A DNA stretch of 64,000 bases from Vibrio tetraodonis (GTDB taxonomy: Bacteria; Pseudomonadota; Gammaproteobacteria; Enterobacterales; Vibrionaceae): the NCBI RefSeq assembly GCF_003350295.1, contig NZ_QLYY01000005.1, positions 186,001-250,000 on the forward strand. Reading direction: 5' to 3'. The translations under genes and the position numbers were made by a program. Shown piece after piece: positions 10,590 to 19,888 of this stretch. Below the pieces are notes generated by a model that had not been told where the DNA came from, searched no databases, and worked only from the letters and a program-made list of their open reading frames with translations. Numbering within the stretch: position 1 is the stretch's first letter; each line of letters begins with the position of its first letter.

Positions 10590-11576
10590 ATATTGACTTG
10601 GTGTTAAGCCTCTCTGTTTCTTAAACATACGTGAAAAACTGCCTTGGTTTTGATACCCCAGTTTAAAGCAAATATCCTCAGGAGACAGTCCACGGCGCAT
10701 CATTTCTACTGCAATATTACTCATTACATAACCACTAACCGTAGTGAAATTCAATCCTAAGCTTCTCAAACGGCGCTGAAATTGCTGTATTGATAGCCCG
10801 AGTAGGCTAGAAACCAATCCTATTGTTGGCAAGCCATGATGACGACTATAGTTTAGGATCTCATAGATCACTTTTATTTCATCTTCTGCATCTGGCATGT
10901 TCAATAGCTCATCAAGATCAGAATAATTCATTGCTAGCGGACCAATTTGTACTCTCGTTTTTTGCATAGTTGCCAAGCGCAGATCCGCATGAAACCACAC
11001 TTGAGTCGTAGAGTGATTCCACTCAATGTCACAACCAAAGTAATTTTGATAACTCGCACTGTTCTTGCGGCTACCCTGCAGCTGTACCCGTAAGGGCGAA
11101 AAATCACTGCCAAGATATAAACGCAATACCTTGGTCAACACCAATGCAATACGAATACTATCATGAACTTTAGATTGAGAAGCGACAAACGGATTTTGAT
11201 AGGTCCATTTAATCAGTGGACCACTAATAGACGCAGATAGAAACGCTCCGTTTTGAAGGCTTGTGAAACCATAATTGACCCTTCTAATCGTAGAAGCCAA
11301 ATCACTACCAGAGAGTAACCAACGGGACATCGCTCCAATATGGCTCAGATCAGCATCAAAGCTGATATCAAGGATCACATCTGGGTTCCTCGTCTCTTGC
11401 TCTAGTCTGTCGTACCAAACGTTGATTTCTGACATGGGGATTAATGTCATGGGGTTTTGAAAGGCAGACTCTGGAATACCCAAACCATTATCTAGTATGC
11501 CATATCTAAGCTTTGCTACTCGGTGGATATGTTCAATACCCAAAGCTCGCATAAATCTAATCCCTTTCATGTACAA
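10569..11576 (-). CDS. AraC-family transcriptional regulator (arabinose-binding-like N-domain)
   Basis: 335 residues. The N-terminal two-thirds resembles the AraC-type arabinose-binding domain of OruR/ArgR-like regulators. The C-terminal double helix-turn-helix is clear: GLSIQQFQRRLRSLG and then LSPEDICFKLGYQNQGSFSRMFKKQRGLTPSQYK. The start may be at the first ATG or at one of two in-frame ATGs within the first nine codons. It faces away from the DUF3302/HlyD pair, so it may regulate that operon (inference from divergence). Confidence 0.8.
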   Translation of the reverse strand: MYMKGIRFMRALGIEHIHRVAKLRYGILDNGLGIPESAFQNPMTLIPMSEINVWYDRLEQETRNPDVILDISFDADLSHIGAMSRWLLSGSDLASTIRRVNYGFTSLQNGAFLSASISGPLIKWTYQNPFVASQSKVHDSIRIALVLTKVLRLYLGSDFSPLRVQLQGSRKNSASYQNYFGCDIEWNHSTTQVWFHADLRLATMQKTRVQIGPLAMNYSDLDELLNMPDAEDEIKVIYEILNYSRHHGLPTIGLVSSLLGLSIQQFQRRLRSLGLNFTTVSGYVMSNIAVEMMRRGLSPEDICFKLGYQNQGSFSRMFKKQRGLTPSQYKQRYFT

Positions 11577-11676
11577 ATCACGTCATTCAAATACCTGTTT
11601 TAAATTAATCTGTCACATTAAAACTAGAAGTTCAAATCTCGATCACAATACTTTCTCTATTTATTTGGGAGTGATT

Positions 11677-12000
11677 ATGAGTTTATTCAGTGTTCCTTTT
11701 GTCGACACAGGTGTAGATACTGTTTTGCATGTCATCGCAACGGCTCTCTTGGTTGTTACCATTAGCGCGACTTTGTACGGTATATGGAGATTTCACGAGC
11801 TACCAATCAACAAAGCACACAGTAAAGAACATCATCAGATTGGGCTGATAACGGCATTAACATGGATAGGCTTTATCTGGCATTGGGTTTGGGTTGTTGC
11901 TGTGATGTTTGCATTTATTGACATGGAAAAAGCGATTGTGCACTTGAGAGATACATGGAAGCATGCGCCGCAATCAAATGATAAACATGAGGAAGCATAA
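11677..12000 (+). CDS. DUF3302 inner-membrane protein (YiaW-like)
   Basis: 107 residues with two or three membrane helices; conserved-looking features are FHELPINKAHSKEHHQ and FIWHWVWVVAVMF. The ATG at 11677 is preceded by GGGAGTG, a good ribosome site; longer in-frame starts would read through the AraC promoter region and are rejected. Known: YiaW-type proteins are encoded with a HlyD-like YiaV protein. The stop and the next start overlap as TAATG, so the pair is translationally coupled. Function unknown, probably a partner of the membrane-fusion-type protein. Confidence 0.75.
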   Translation: MSLFSVPFVDTGVDTVLHVIATALLVVTISATLYGIWRFHELPINKAHSKEHHQIGLITALTWIGFIWHWVWVVAVMFAFIDMEKAIVHLRDTWKHAPQSNDKHEEA

Positions 12001-13223
12001 TGTTAGAAGGTCTTGCTGTATGGTCACTACTCATTTATCTTCTCAGGCTGATCGGAATGCCGTGGAATAAGGTTACCCAGTCATTTTCCTATTTAGGCGG
12101 TGTCTCTTGGTTACTGTTTGTTTGGGTTGGACTACTCAATTATGCTCCGATGGACTTATCCGGCGGCTCACTTGTTCAATCACCACATATCCAACTTAGA
12201 CCAGATTCACCAAATGTCGCAGGAAAAGTCGAACAAATCCATATTTCCCCCAATCAAAAAATTCACAAAGGGCAATTAGTTTACCAAATAGACCCAACTC
12301 AATACGAAATTACCTATACTCAAGCAAAGGAAAAGCAAGCTTCAGCAAAGGCAAAATTAGATGTCGCTTATCAAGATATTGCCATTTCCAAAAGCGCCTA
12401 CCAGTCTGTTCTGCAAGAGTTAGATACCATCAAAAGTCAATTGGGCGCTGCAAAAGCAGACTATCGCTTGCAGCTTAAAATGCTAAGCCGTTATAAGAAA
12501 CAAAATCAGCTCGTGAGTAATACGATAACCGCTAGTGATATCGACAAACAGCAAACATCGACAACGTTAGCCAAGCAAAACATGACAACTCTTGAATCAC
12601 AGCTAAAGACTAAACAAGTAGACGTTGAAAAAGCAAAACTGGCCATCGAAAAAGCGCAATTAAACACTCAAACGAAAAAGTCTCAGTTAAAAACAGCGGA
12701 GCAACAACTCGCCAAGGCTAAATGGGATCTAGACAGTACCGATGTTTATGCTCCAGCTGATGGGTTTGTGACTAATTTTATTCTTCGACAGGGTCAACTG
12801 GTATCTCAGCTACCCAGATTGCAGATGTACACCAATGAAAAGTATGTGCTAATGCGTGTTAATCACCAAGCAATACGTAATGTAAAGCCAGGACAAGCTG
12901 CAGAGTTCTCTTCATCCGTTTATCCAGGAAAAATATTTTCCGCACATGTTGAAGGTATAGTTGAAGCCACAGGCGAATCACAAGGAAATTTACTTGGTTG
13001 GGATGACTCTGTTCGAATGACTACAGGTAACAATCTCCAAAATAAGCATCATTTCGTGCGCTTAAAAATCGACGAGCCTGAGGGGTACGATATTCCTGTT
13101 GGCTCTGTTGGTCTAGCATGGATTAGTGCCGAAAAACCGATCAGCTTCATGGCTTTTCTTGATGTGCTCAGAGGAATAATTATCCGGATGAAGTCTCAGC
13201 TTTACTACTTTTATTCCATTTAG
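12000..13223 (+). CDS. HlyD-family membrane fusion protein (YiaV-like)
   Basis: 407 residues. Two N-terminal hydrophobic stretches (about 5-20 and 32-46), then the barrel-sandwich half-motif (SPNVAGKVEQIHISPNQKIHKG), a long coiled coil (about 110-245, repeated Lys/Gln/Ala heptads) and the second half-motif (DVYAPADGFVTNFILRQGQLV). Known: such adaptors span the periplasm and link an inner-membrane pump to an outer-membrane channel. No pump or TolC gene is adjacent; only the DUF3302 protein is coupled, as in the yiaVW pair of enterobacteria. Confidence 0.8.
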   Translation: MLEGLAVWSLLIYLLRLIGMPWNKVTQSFSYLGGVSWLLFVWVGLLNYAPMDLSGGSLVQSPHIQLRPDSPNVAGKVEQIHISPNQKIHKGQLVYQIDPTQYEITYTQAKEKQASAKAKLDVAYQDIAISKSAYQSVLQELDTIKSQLGAAKADYRLQLKMLSRYKKQNQLVSNTITASDIDKQQTSTTLAKQNMTTLESQLKTKQVDVEKAKLAIEKAQLNTQTKKSQLKTAEQQLAKAKWDLDSTDVYAPADGFVTNFILRQGQLVSQLPRLQMYTNEKYVLMRVNHQAIRNVKPGQAAEFSSSVYPGKIFSAHVEGIVEATGESQGNLLGWDDSVRMTTGNNLQNKHHFVRLKIDEPEGYDIPVGSVGLAWISAEKPISFMAFLDVLRGIIIRMKSQLYYFYSI

Positions 13224-13367
13224 AGGCGCTGAGTAACAACAATCAGCTCATATGAATACAATCCTTGCTAGGCAGTTACCTTACAAAACGAGCTAACGAC
13301 ACAGGTAGGATAGTGATTTTCAAGTGACACTATATCATTACACTTACCATTAGCAATATGAATGCAT

Positions 13368-13393
13368 GTGCATTTTGCAATTGCAAAATGCAC
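13368..13393 (+). promoter_or_regulatory. two abutting LuxO-like binding sites upstream of qrr
   Basis: A perfect 26-bp palindrome made of GTGCATTTTGCAA (13368-13380) and TTGCAAAATGCAC (13381-13393). Each half fits the LuxO enhancer consensus TTGCA-N3-TGCAA at 9 of 10 defined bases. It lies about 88-113 bases upstream of the predicted qrr start, the usual place for a sigma-54 activator site. Confidence 0.8.
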
Positions 13394-13454
13394 ATAGAAA
13401 CCTAAAATTCAGCATTTACTGGTCGAAAACAGTGCATTTACGCGATATACAACA

Positions 13455-13470
13455 TGGCACATAAAATGCA
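13455..13470 (+). promoter_or_regulatory. sigma-54 promoter of qrr
   Basis: TGGCAC-N5-ATGCA gives the -24 GG and -12 GC pairs of a sigma-54 promoter. Counting from the -24 G places +1 at 13481, exactly where Qrr-like sequence begins. Confidence 0.85.
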
Positions 13471-13480
13471 TAAGTAGTTA

Positions 13481-13587
13481 TGACCCTCTAGAATCAGAGA
13501 GTCACCTAGCCAACTGACGTTGTTAGTGAATGATGAATTGTTCACAGTTTCACAGCCAACCTCACTTATTGAGGTTGGCTTTTTTCA
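13481..13587 (+). ncRNA. qrr: Qrr quorum-regulatory small RNA
   Basis: About 107 nt. It starts with a 5' hairpin (TGACCCTCTAGA then AGAGAGTCA), followed by the nearly invariant Vibrio Qrr core CCTAGCCAACTGACGTTGTT, an A/T-rich linker and a terminator hairpin. Known: Qrr RNAs are Hfq-dependent, made at low cell density when phosphorylated LuxO activates sigma-54 RNA polymerase, and base-pair with luxR/hapR, aphA and other mRNAs through this core. LuxO sites and a sigma-54 promoter are present upstream. No luxO gene is adjacent, so this is one of the dispersed copies rather than the luxO-linked qrr1. It is transcribed towards the CsrB-type RNA gene. Confidence 0.95.
13554..13587 (+). terminator. 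qrr terminator
   Basis: 10-bp stem AGCCAACCTC / GAGGTTGGCT (13554-13563 with 13571-13580), 7-base loop, then a T-run. Confidence 0.9.
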
Positions 13588-13629
13588 TTTCTTATAATCC
13601 TTCTTAAAGGATTAAAAAGTTATCAAAAC

Positions 13630-13666
13630 ATAAAAGAAAACCCCACTAAGCTTTCGCTTAGTGGGG
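13630..13666 (-). terminator. terminator of the CsrB-type RNA
   Basis: Perfect 11-bp stem CCCCACTAAGC / GCTTAGTGGGG (13641-13666) with a 4-base loop, followed on the minus strand by TTTTCTTTT. Confidence 0.9.
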
Positions 13667-14042
13667 TTTATTCTTACTCGCAGCATTCCGGCTACTTGCA
13701 GTGCTCCATGCATCTAATCCATGATAGTACGCTGATTCCTTCAGCACTTTCCTTAACGTCGCCTTCCTAGCGGTGTCCTCGGCAATCCAGCCCGTTAACT
13801 ATCCTAGTTAACTCTCTTCGCTTCGTCCTAAAGCGGTGTCCTTTGTGCTGTCGTCCTAACAGCTAATTCTCTGTCCCTTGAGTGTCCATTAACTTTCCTT
13901 GTTGTAACCATCCTAGTTACCAGCGTCCAGCTAATGTCCTAATGCTCTCCGTGCTGATTATTCATCCTAAATAATCAAATCTTCTTCCTGAAGATGACCT
14001 TTCCGTGGGTCTTTCCTGTTCCATGTCTGCTTCCTGCTGACA
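13630..14042 (-). ncRNA. csrB: CsrB-type CsrA-sequestering small RNA
   Basis: Roughly 400 nt on the minus strand, with no open frame. It carries about 25 GGA triplets, many as AGGA in the loops of short hairpins: GTAACTAGGATGGTTAC, GTTAACTAGGATAGTTAAC, ATCTTCAGGAAGAAGAT, ATTATTTAGGATGAATAAT. Known: this architecture defines CsrB/CsrC/RsmZ-type RNAs, which bind many CsrA dimers and so relieve CsrA repression. The 5' end is set near 14041 because GGA motifs begin just inside it (CAGCAGGAAGCAGAC) and a TATCTTAAT -10-like sequence precedes it; the 3' end is the strong terminator. A VarA/GacA-type box lies about 160 bases upstream. Which of the several Vibrio Csr RNAs it is cannot be told. Confidence 0.9.
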
Positions 14043-14199
14043 ACTTAAGATTAAGATAACCAAGAAATTTAGCAATAGTGGTTTCGATCGCATTTTCAGC
14101 CCAAGCTTAAAGAAATATCAAAAAAATCTTTATGTACAAAGGTTTGAAAACAAAAAGTAGTGATAATGGCATCCATAATTATCACTAAGCTCACGGCCT

Positions 14200-14217
14200 T
14201 GTGAGATATATCTTACA
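14200..14217 (-). promoter_or_regulatory. VarA/GacA/UvrY-type upstream box for the CsrB-type RNA
   Basis: Read on plus, TGTGAGATATATCTTACA; on minus, TGTAAG-N6-CTCACA. Known: the GacA-family box upstream of csrB/rsmZ genes is TGTAAG-N6-CTTACA. One mismatch, and the distance to the predicted start (about 160 bases) is normal for this class. The rest of 14218-14422 shows no gene and must hold the promoter of the downstream dCMP deaminase. Confidence 0.75.
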
Positions 14218-14422
14218 AACAAAAGGGCAAATTACCTGTTTTCCATATTGTTTGGTAAACATTAAAATGTGGCAAAAATCACAAAAATCATACTGTGGGA
14301 CCATAGCCATAATTGCTAAATGAATTTTTCTAGACTAAATCAGAACAAAACAAGATATTATCTTTGATATTTGCCACTCCACTTTCCCTGTTTAGGGTTT
14401 TCTTTCATAGAGGAATAACAAC

Positions 14423-14875
14423 ATGATATCTAAATGGGCACAGCGATTTTATCAGATGGCAGTCCTAGTAGGCTCTTGGAGCAAAGATCCTTCAACTCAA
14501 GTCGGCGCTGTTATTACTAAACAAAATCGTATCGTCTCGGTAGGATTTAATGGTTATCCGCACGGAATTTCGGATAGTGCAATGACAGACGACAGAGAAA
14601 TGAAATACCTTAAAACCCTCCACGCAGAAGAAAATGCTATTCTCTTCGCTAAACGCGATCTCGATGGTTGCGAGATATGGGTTACCCATTTCCCCTGCCC
14701 TAACTGCGCTGCAAAAATCATCCAAACGGGAATTTCTTCCGTACACTGCCCTGAACAAACTCAAGATTTTTTATCTCGCTGGGGAGAGAAGATTAAAATT
14801 AGCCAAGAAATGTTTCTTCAAGCTGGTGTTAAAGTCAATTGGCTGCCGATTGACGACCTAGACAGCGACATTTAA
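14423..14875 (+). CDS. deoxycytidylate (dCMP) deaminase family protein
   Basis: 150 residues with the zinc site of the cytidine/dCMP deaminase fold: His67 and catalytic Glu69 in LHAEEN, and Cys92/Cys95 in PCPNC. The N-terminus ([19 protein letters not shown]) matches dCMP deaminases of the ComEB type. Known: converts dCMP to dUMP in thymidylate supply. Good start with GAGGAATAAC upstream. Its last 18 bases overlap the converging hybrid kinase gene. Confidence 0.85.
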   Translation: MISKWAQRFYQMAVLVGSWSKDPSTQVGAVITKQNRIVSVGFNGYPHGISDSAMTDDREMKYLKTLHAEENAILFAKRDLDGCEIWVTHFPCPNCAAKIIQTGISSVHCPEQTQDFLSRWGEKIKISQEMFLQAGVKVNWLPIDDLDSDI

Positions 14876-17512
14876 TTGTTCGAGTGCATCAAAGAGCTGC
14901 TGAGATTTGTAGGGTTTGGATAAGTAAGCGTCCATTCCAGCATCAAAGCAGCGATCTATTTCTTCAGGCAAAACACTTGCTGTCAATGCCACGATCGGTA
15001 TTCGCTCTTTGCCTAATTCTGCTTCCCAAGCTCTAATATTTCTAGTAGCCGTAAGTCCATCCATCACAGGCATCATACAATCCATAAGAATTGCCATGAA
15101 TGATTGACCAGATTGAACCATAGCCACTGCTTCTGCTCCATTGCTAGCAATCTGGTGCTCAATGCCTATTTTTTCAAGAAAGAAACTAGCAATTTTCTGG
15201 TTCATTAAGTTGTCTTCAACAATCAAAATACACCCTATTTCACCACCAGCAACACTTGGAGCCCTTTCTTTACTTGCATCAATCACATCAAGCTTAGTTG
15301 CACTTATTGCTTTTGAAATCGCAGACTCAAACCGGCGACCGAGAAATGGTAATGTTAGATTAGAAGACACGAATACTGCATAGTCAGGCAACATATATAA
15401 ATGATGCTGAAGCCCTATAATTTCAGAAAAATTAAAGTGCGCCTTTAACGCTGCAATATCTTTTCGCGAACTGCATTGGGGATGATAGTTGTAGAATATT
15501 ACATTAAATTGGTCATTTATAAGTACAGCCTGATGGGTATTAAGCACTGTAGTAAGCTCTAGCCCAAAACGTTTGGCTTCACTTTGAATTAACGCTAGAT
15601 AATGACTGTCATTGGCAACCAGAAGTGCCTGACCTTTTATTTGGTTTGGACTTGATGTACCTATATGTTTTTCTTGTACTGGTACTTTAAAACTAAAGCA
15701 GCTGCCAACGCCGAGAGTCGAGCTTACTGATACTTCCCCGCCCATAAGCTCAGCAATTTGGCGGCAAATGGTTAAGCCTAATCCCGTACCACCGTATCGG
15801 CAGGTGATGCTATCATCTTGTTGAATGAAAGGTAGGAAAATTTCCTCTAACTTTTCTCCTTGTATGCCAACTCCTGTATCTAAAATTCGGCAATTCAAAA
15901 CCGTCTTTGGGCCATCCTCACAAAGCTCAATAACCACGGAAACACTACCTTCTTGGGTAAATTTAACCGCATTACTGAGGAAATTCATAAGAATTTGCTT
16001 AAAACGAAACTCATCCAAATACAGGCTATCAGGTATATTTGAAGAAAAATGTGCATTCAATTCTACTTGCTGTTTCAGTGCTTTGGTACTGACCATACTC
16101 ATGGCTTCGAACGTCGCTTCACGAATATCGGTGTGAATGGGTGACAATTCGAAGCTTCCAGACTCAATTTTCGACAAATCGAGAATATCGTTAATCAGTA
16201 CAAGTAAAGCTTGGGAAGACACATCTATATCAGATAGCAACTCTCTCTGAGATGGGTTGAGGTGACTTTCCGATAAAATCTCCGTCATCCCTATAATGCC
16301 ATTCAAAGGTGTTCTAATTTCATGAGACATGTTAGCCAAAAATACACTTTTAGCTTGGTTTGCAGATTCCGCCTTGTCTTTGGCTAGAAGCAAAGCTTTT
16401 TCATAGTCTTTTTGTACTTGGATAACGTAGTTCACTCCTTGAGCAAACTTAGTGAACTCATCCTTACCATCAACCTGGATCAGATCAATGTGTTTGCTAC
16501 CTCGCAGACTGCCAAGGGCAGAGAGAATATTGGCCAGTTTAGAATTAATTCGATATAAGGTACTGGCTCCCCAAAAAAACATCATTGCCAAAAAAACCAT
16601 ACTGATAACGGCAAAAGCATAGAGTACGCGTTCATGGTATTTAATGTTTGCCAATAACTCGCCGCGTAGCCCCTCCGATAATGCTTCTAAATGGCTCGCC
16701 ACCAAATGATTCCGGTTTTCAACCCAGAAAGAAAAGTTTTTAGAGTCATAGGTTTCTATCTGGCTTAACGAAATGATTTGCTCTGAATATTGGCTTCGCT
16801 GCAAGTTTATTTCCGACAGCATTTCTATTAAAGGTTCAAACTGATGGAGATGAGGACTTCTACTGATAATTCTATTTAGGTGGATTTGCTGTCGTCCATT
16901 TATCTTAAAGTACTCTTCTACAAACTGAATATAAGATAATTGATTAGCTTCTACTTCCTGAGCAAGCCATACCTCTTGCTCCATCCAAAAATACATCCAA
17001 TTAAGGTCGGTCAGTGCTACATCAAGTTGCTGAGTCCTCATATCTAAACCGTGCACGTCCATTGAAAGTACCGCGTTATAAAGAGTTAACAACGCACTGT
17101 ATATCTCTCTACCTTTATCTAGTCTTTCTCTACCATCCAGTTCAACGATTCCTGATATCAGTTCATCAAGATTCTGAATATCGGAAAGTGTGTTATTTGA
17201 ATCTGAAATGCCATGGTGTATGTGTTCTTCAGTATGGGCGACCTTATAGATAGTGTTAATGGAATTTTTCGCAAGAAGTTCCCCGTTAGCTCTAGTATGC
17301 ATGTCATTACTTTGATCAAGAGCTTGATGCAAATGAGTGGTCACCAGGGCTAAGTATTTCAATGATTCAACTTTTTCACTAACCACTAAGTTAGTGTGAA
17401 GCTTCACTTGTACCTGCCTGACCAGATGCACAGAGAGCGCGACAATCACTAACGTAGGGATTAGACACAAGATCAATAATCGACTTTTAATCGAGATATT
17501 GGAGAGTAGCAT
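14858..17512 (-). CDS. hybrid sensor histidine kinase / response regulator
   Basis: 884 residues: membrane helix about 11-30, large helical periplasmic sensor region about 36-295 (NIT-like appearance), second helix about 296-315, HAMP-like linker, HisKA with phosphorylated His397 in [13 protein letters not shown], HATPase with DTGVGI and GGTGLGL boxes, then a C-terminal receiver with Asp811 in LMDCMMP and Lys in SKPY. No HPt domain is present, so signal must pass to a separate HPt protein or back through the kinase. No partner regulator is adjacent. It converges with, and slightly overlaps, the dCMP deaminase gene. Stimulus unknown. Confidence 0.85.
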   Translation of the reverse strand: MLLSNISIKSRLLILCLIPTLVIVALSVHLVRQVQVKLHTNLVVSEKVESLKYLALVTTHLHQALDQSNDMHTRANGELLAKNSINTIYKVAHTEEHIHHGISDSNNTLSDIQNLDELISGIVELDGRERLDKGREIYSALLTLYNAVLSMDVHGLDMRTQQLDVALTDLNWMYFWMEQEVWLAQEVEANQLSYIQFVEEYFKINGRQQIHLNRIISRSPHLHQFEPLIEMLSEINLQRSQYSEQIISLSQIETYDSKNFSFWVENRNHLVASHLEALSEGLRGELLANIKYHERVLYAFAVISMVFLAMMFFWGASTLYRINSKLANILSALGSLRGSKHIDLIQVDGKDEFTKFAQGVNYVIQVQKDYEKALLLAKDKAESANQAKSVFLANMSHEIRTPLNGIIGMTEILSESHLNPSQRELLSDIDVSSQALLVLINDILDLSKIESGSFELSPIHTDIREATFEAMSMVSTKALKQQVELNAHFSSNIPDSLYLDEFRFKQILMNFLSNAVKFTQEGSVSVVIELCEDGPKTVLNCRILDTGVGIQGEKLEEIFLPFIQQDDSITCRYGGTGLGLTICRQIAELMGGEVSVSSTLGVGSCFSFKVPVQEKHIGTSSPNQIKGQALLVANDSHYLALIQSEAKRFGLELTTVLNTHQAVLINDQFNVIFYNYHPQCSSRKDIAALKAHFNFSEIIGLQHHLYMLPDYAVFVSSNLTLPFLGRRFESAISKAISATKLDVIDASKERAPSVAGGEIGCILIVEDNLMNQKIASFFLEKIGIEHQIASNGAEAVAMVQSGQSFMAILMDCMMPVMDGLTATRNIRAWEAELGKERIPIVALTASVLPEEIDRCFDAGMDAYLSKPYKSQQLFDALEQLNVAV

Positions 17513-18068
17513 CGAGACTCGTTCCTTCGAATCATTTTACATCCACTAAAGATCTTATATTAGACCATAACTCAATAAAATCTTGTCTAAAACACGGAAT
17601 TTATGAGATTTTTTGACAACCCCATAGGGCTTTTCACTAAGTTTTAGATTTAGTACTTATAGCCTCATGTTATATCCATTAATTTCTTCCATGTTGAGGT
17701 CATGCGTGTCTAGAATTCTTCCTCAGACTACAGATACTAATTTATTTTCAGAAAAACCCAAAAAAAACGTGACTTGAAACACAATAAAAACACAATTACG
17801 CCTTTAATTATGAATAATAATGTGATCATTATATTTTTCGTTAAAAAATAAGCTCTGATAACTTTAAACATCCACAAGCGTAATATGTTGAAAAATGTGT
17901 TTTTAGCCAATAAGAAATCATCTAAACAATGAATTATTTTTTCTAGCAGAAAAAGACACTAGGTATTACAATCCGCGCCGTAAAAATAAAATTATATTTC
18001 CTCTACACCAGCTACCCTACACAGTGGTGTAGAGCCAGTCCAAAAAACGTGAAAGGTCCAAAAACACC
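17513..18068. other. intergenic region, divergent promoters
   Basis: About 550 bases, strongly AT-rich, with no convincing frame. It must carry the promoters of the hybrid kinase (minus) and GAPDH (plus). The one clear structure is a 10-bp inverted repeat, CTCTACACCA / TGGTGTAGAG at 18001-18034, 34 bases before the GAPDH start, which could be an operator or a leader hairpin. Confidence 0.6.
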
Positions 18069-19505
18069 ATGAGTCCAGAGAAACATCTCTTAGAGTGGCA
18101 GATAAGCCAAACGATTGCGGAAACAATCTCTCCCCTACTTGGTCAACTTTACCGTGATAAAGGCGTTGAAGTTCTCCTGTTTGGTAAAACTTTGGTCAAT
18201 GCCGCTACTATCGATATTATCAAGGCACATAAGCTTGCTCGAAGATACACTGGAACGCCATTATCTACCGAACAAACGCTCCCGCTTATTAAAGGCTTAT
18301 CTGAGATGGAACTATCACCATGTCGAGTCGATATTGGGCAACTCGCTCATCAGTTTTGGAAAGGCCGAGATGATGACCATGGGGTGAAGGATTTTCTTCA
18401 TACCTCTTTGCTTGGCGCAATGAATGGAGAGACAGTTACTGAGCCCCGTGATGTTGTTTTGTATGGATTTGGCCGTATTGGCCGACTTCTCACTCGCCTT
18501 CTCGTAGAGAAAAGTGGGCCGGGTTACCCTCTGCGTTTACGCGCTGTCGTTGTACGTGGCGGCAAAGAAGGTGATTTGGAGAAACGCGCAAGCTTACTAC
18601 GAAGAGACTCTGTCCACGGCCAATTCAACGGCAGCATAATCGTTGATGAAGAACGCAAGGCCATCATTGCCAATGGTAACTATATCCAATTCATTTATGC
18701 CAATAAACCTCAAGACGTCAATTACACCGCTTATGGAATCAATAATGCTCTAGTGGTTGATAACACTGGGGTATGGAGAGATAGCGAAGGTCTCGCTCAA
18801 CACCTTGACTGTGAAGGCGCAGAAAAAGTGCTGCTGACCGCACCTGGAAAAGGTGATATCAAAAACATAGTCTTTGGCGTCAATGACAATACCATCCTTC
18901 CTCAAGACACCATAATCTCTGCGGCCAGTTGTACAACAAATGCCATTACACCTGTTCTAAAAGCGGTCAATGATAAGTATGGCGTCACTTCTGGACATAT
19001 AGAAACAGTTCATTCATTTACTAATGATCAAAATCTCATTGACAACTTCCATTCAGGAGAGCGAAGAGGCCGCAGCGCTTCTCTGAATATGGTCTTAACA
19101 TCAACAGGCGCAGCAAAAGCAGTCGCAAAAGCACTGCCAGAACTCGCAGGCAAACTAACAGGCAACGCGATCAGAGTTCCGACTCCAAACGTTTCTATGG
19201 CTGTGGCCAACCTTAACCTTGGCGCAGAAACAAATAAAGATGAACTCAATGCCTACCTGCGTGAGATGGCGCTCAAATCTGAACTTTCTGCCCAGATCGA
19301 CTACACAGAGTCCACCGAAGTTGTATCAACTGACCTAGTAGGATCACGTTTTGCTGGTGTTGTAGACGGAGCAGCAACTATTGCACAAGACAGCCGATGT
19401 GTTCTTTACATCTGGTATGACAATGAGTTTGGATATAGCTGTCAAGTTGTACACTGTATGGAACAAATGATGGGGGTTCGTTACAAAACCTATCCCTGTG
19501 TATGA
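18069..19505 (+). CDS. glyceraldehyde-3-phosphate dehydrogenase with N-terminal extension
   Basis: 478 residues, against about 330 for ordinary GAPDH. The first ~125 residues are an extra helical region; the NAD-binding motif YGFGRIGRLL follows at about 132-141, the catalytic Cys288 in ASCTTNAI, and His315 in ETVHSFTND. Known: oxidises glyceraldehyde 3-phosphate to 1,3-bisphosphoglycerate; long GAPDHs of this kind occur as a second copy in vibrios. The extension is not a signal peptide and its role is unknown. The start is uncertain in detail; GAAAGG lies 12 bases upstream. A terminator follows the gene. Confidence 0.85.
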   Translation: MSPEKHLLEWQISQTIAETISPLLGQLYRDKGVEVLLFGKTLVNAATIDIIKAHKLARRYTGTPLSTEQTLPLIKGLSEMELSPCRVDIGQLAHQFWKGRDDDHGVKDFLHTSLLGAMNGETVTEPRDVVLYGFGRIGRLLTRLLVEKSGPGYPLRLRAVVVRGGKEGDLEKRASLLRRDSVHGQFNGSIIVDEERKAIIANGNYIQFIYANKPQDVNYTAYGINNALVVDNTGVWRDSEGLAQHLDCEGAEKVLLTAPGKGDIKNIVFGVNDNTILPQDTIISAASCTTNAITPVLKAVNDKYGVTSGHIETVHSFTNDQNLIDNFHSGERRGRSASLNMVLTSTGAAKAVAKALPELAGKLTGNAIRVPTPNVSMAVANLNLGAETNKDELNAYLREMALKSELSAQIDYTESTEVVSTDLVGSRFAGVVDGAATIAQDSRCVLYIWYDNEFGYSCQVVHCMEQMMGVRYKTYPCV

Positions 19506-19576
19506 ACAGACAAGCTTTTCCTAATACAAATTAGGAACCTATCTCCACAACTACAATAACAATATCCTTTATCTTT

Positions 19577-19605
19577 GCCGCTTTCCAAGAAAGCGGCTTT
19601 TTTAT
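19577..19605 (+). terminator. terminator of the GAPDH gene
   Basis: 8-bp stem GCCGCTTT / AAAGCGGC with a 5-base loop, then a T-rich tail. Confidence 0.85.
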
Positions 19606-19681
19606 TTTCTTACCTTCTATTCATCTTTGGTTCATTTATGACGCTTTATTATAGAAACATCAAACAAGAGGTTTAGTTGAT

Positions 19682-19888
19682 ATGAATAAAGTAATAGTAA
19701 GCGTATTAGCCTTATTTATAGGTGTTTTTACATTATTTTTCAGCATGATAATGTTAGTTCCACTAACCATTTTCGCTCTTCTAACAGGAAGAAAAATAGA
19801 AAAATCTTTACGCCAGAGCAGAATGCGCTTTCAACAGTCATCTAGTGGCTCTGTCTTGGAGGGGGAATATGAAGACATCTCAAAGTAG
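19682..19888 (+). CDS. small single-helix membrane protein of unknown function
   Basis: 68 residues: one long hydrophobic stretch (about 4-36) followed by a basic, then acidic, cytoplasmic tail. Begins with ATG after a GAGG (AAGAGGTTTAGTTGAT). Its last 20 bases overlap a second tiny membrane-protein frame that has its own strong ribosome site. Function not recognised. Confidence 0.55.
   Translation: MNKVIVSVLALFIGVFTLFFSMIMLVPLTIFALLTGRKIEKSLRQSRMRFQQSSSGSVLEGEYEDISK

Noticed and set aside
13680..14040. Repeated TCCT-containing small palindromes on the plus strand, first considered as a repeat array or CRISPR-like element
   Set aside because: Spacing is irregular and no direct repeat is constant; on the minus strand the same units are AGGA-loop hairpins ending in a terminator, which explains them fully as a CsrB-type RNA.
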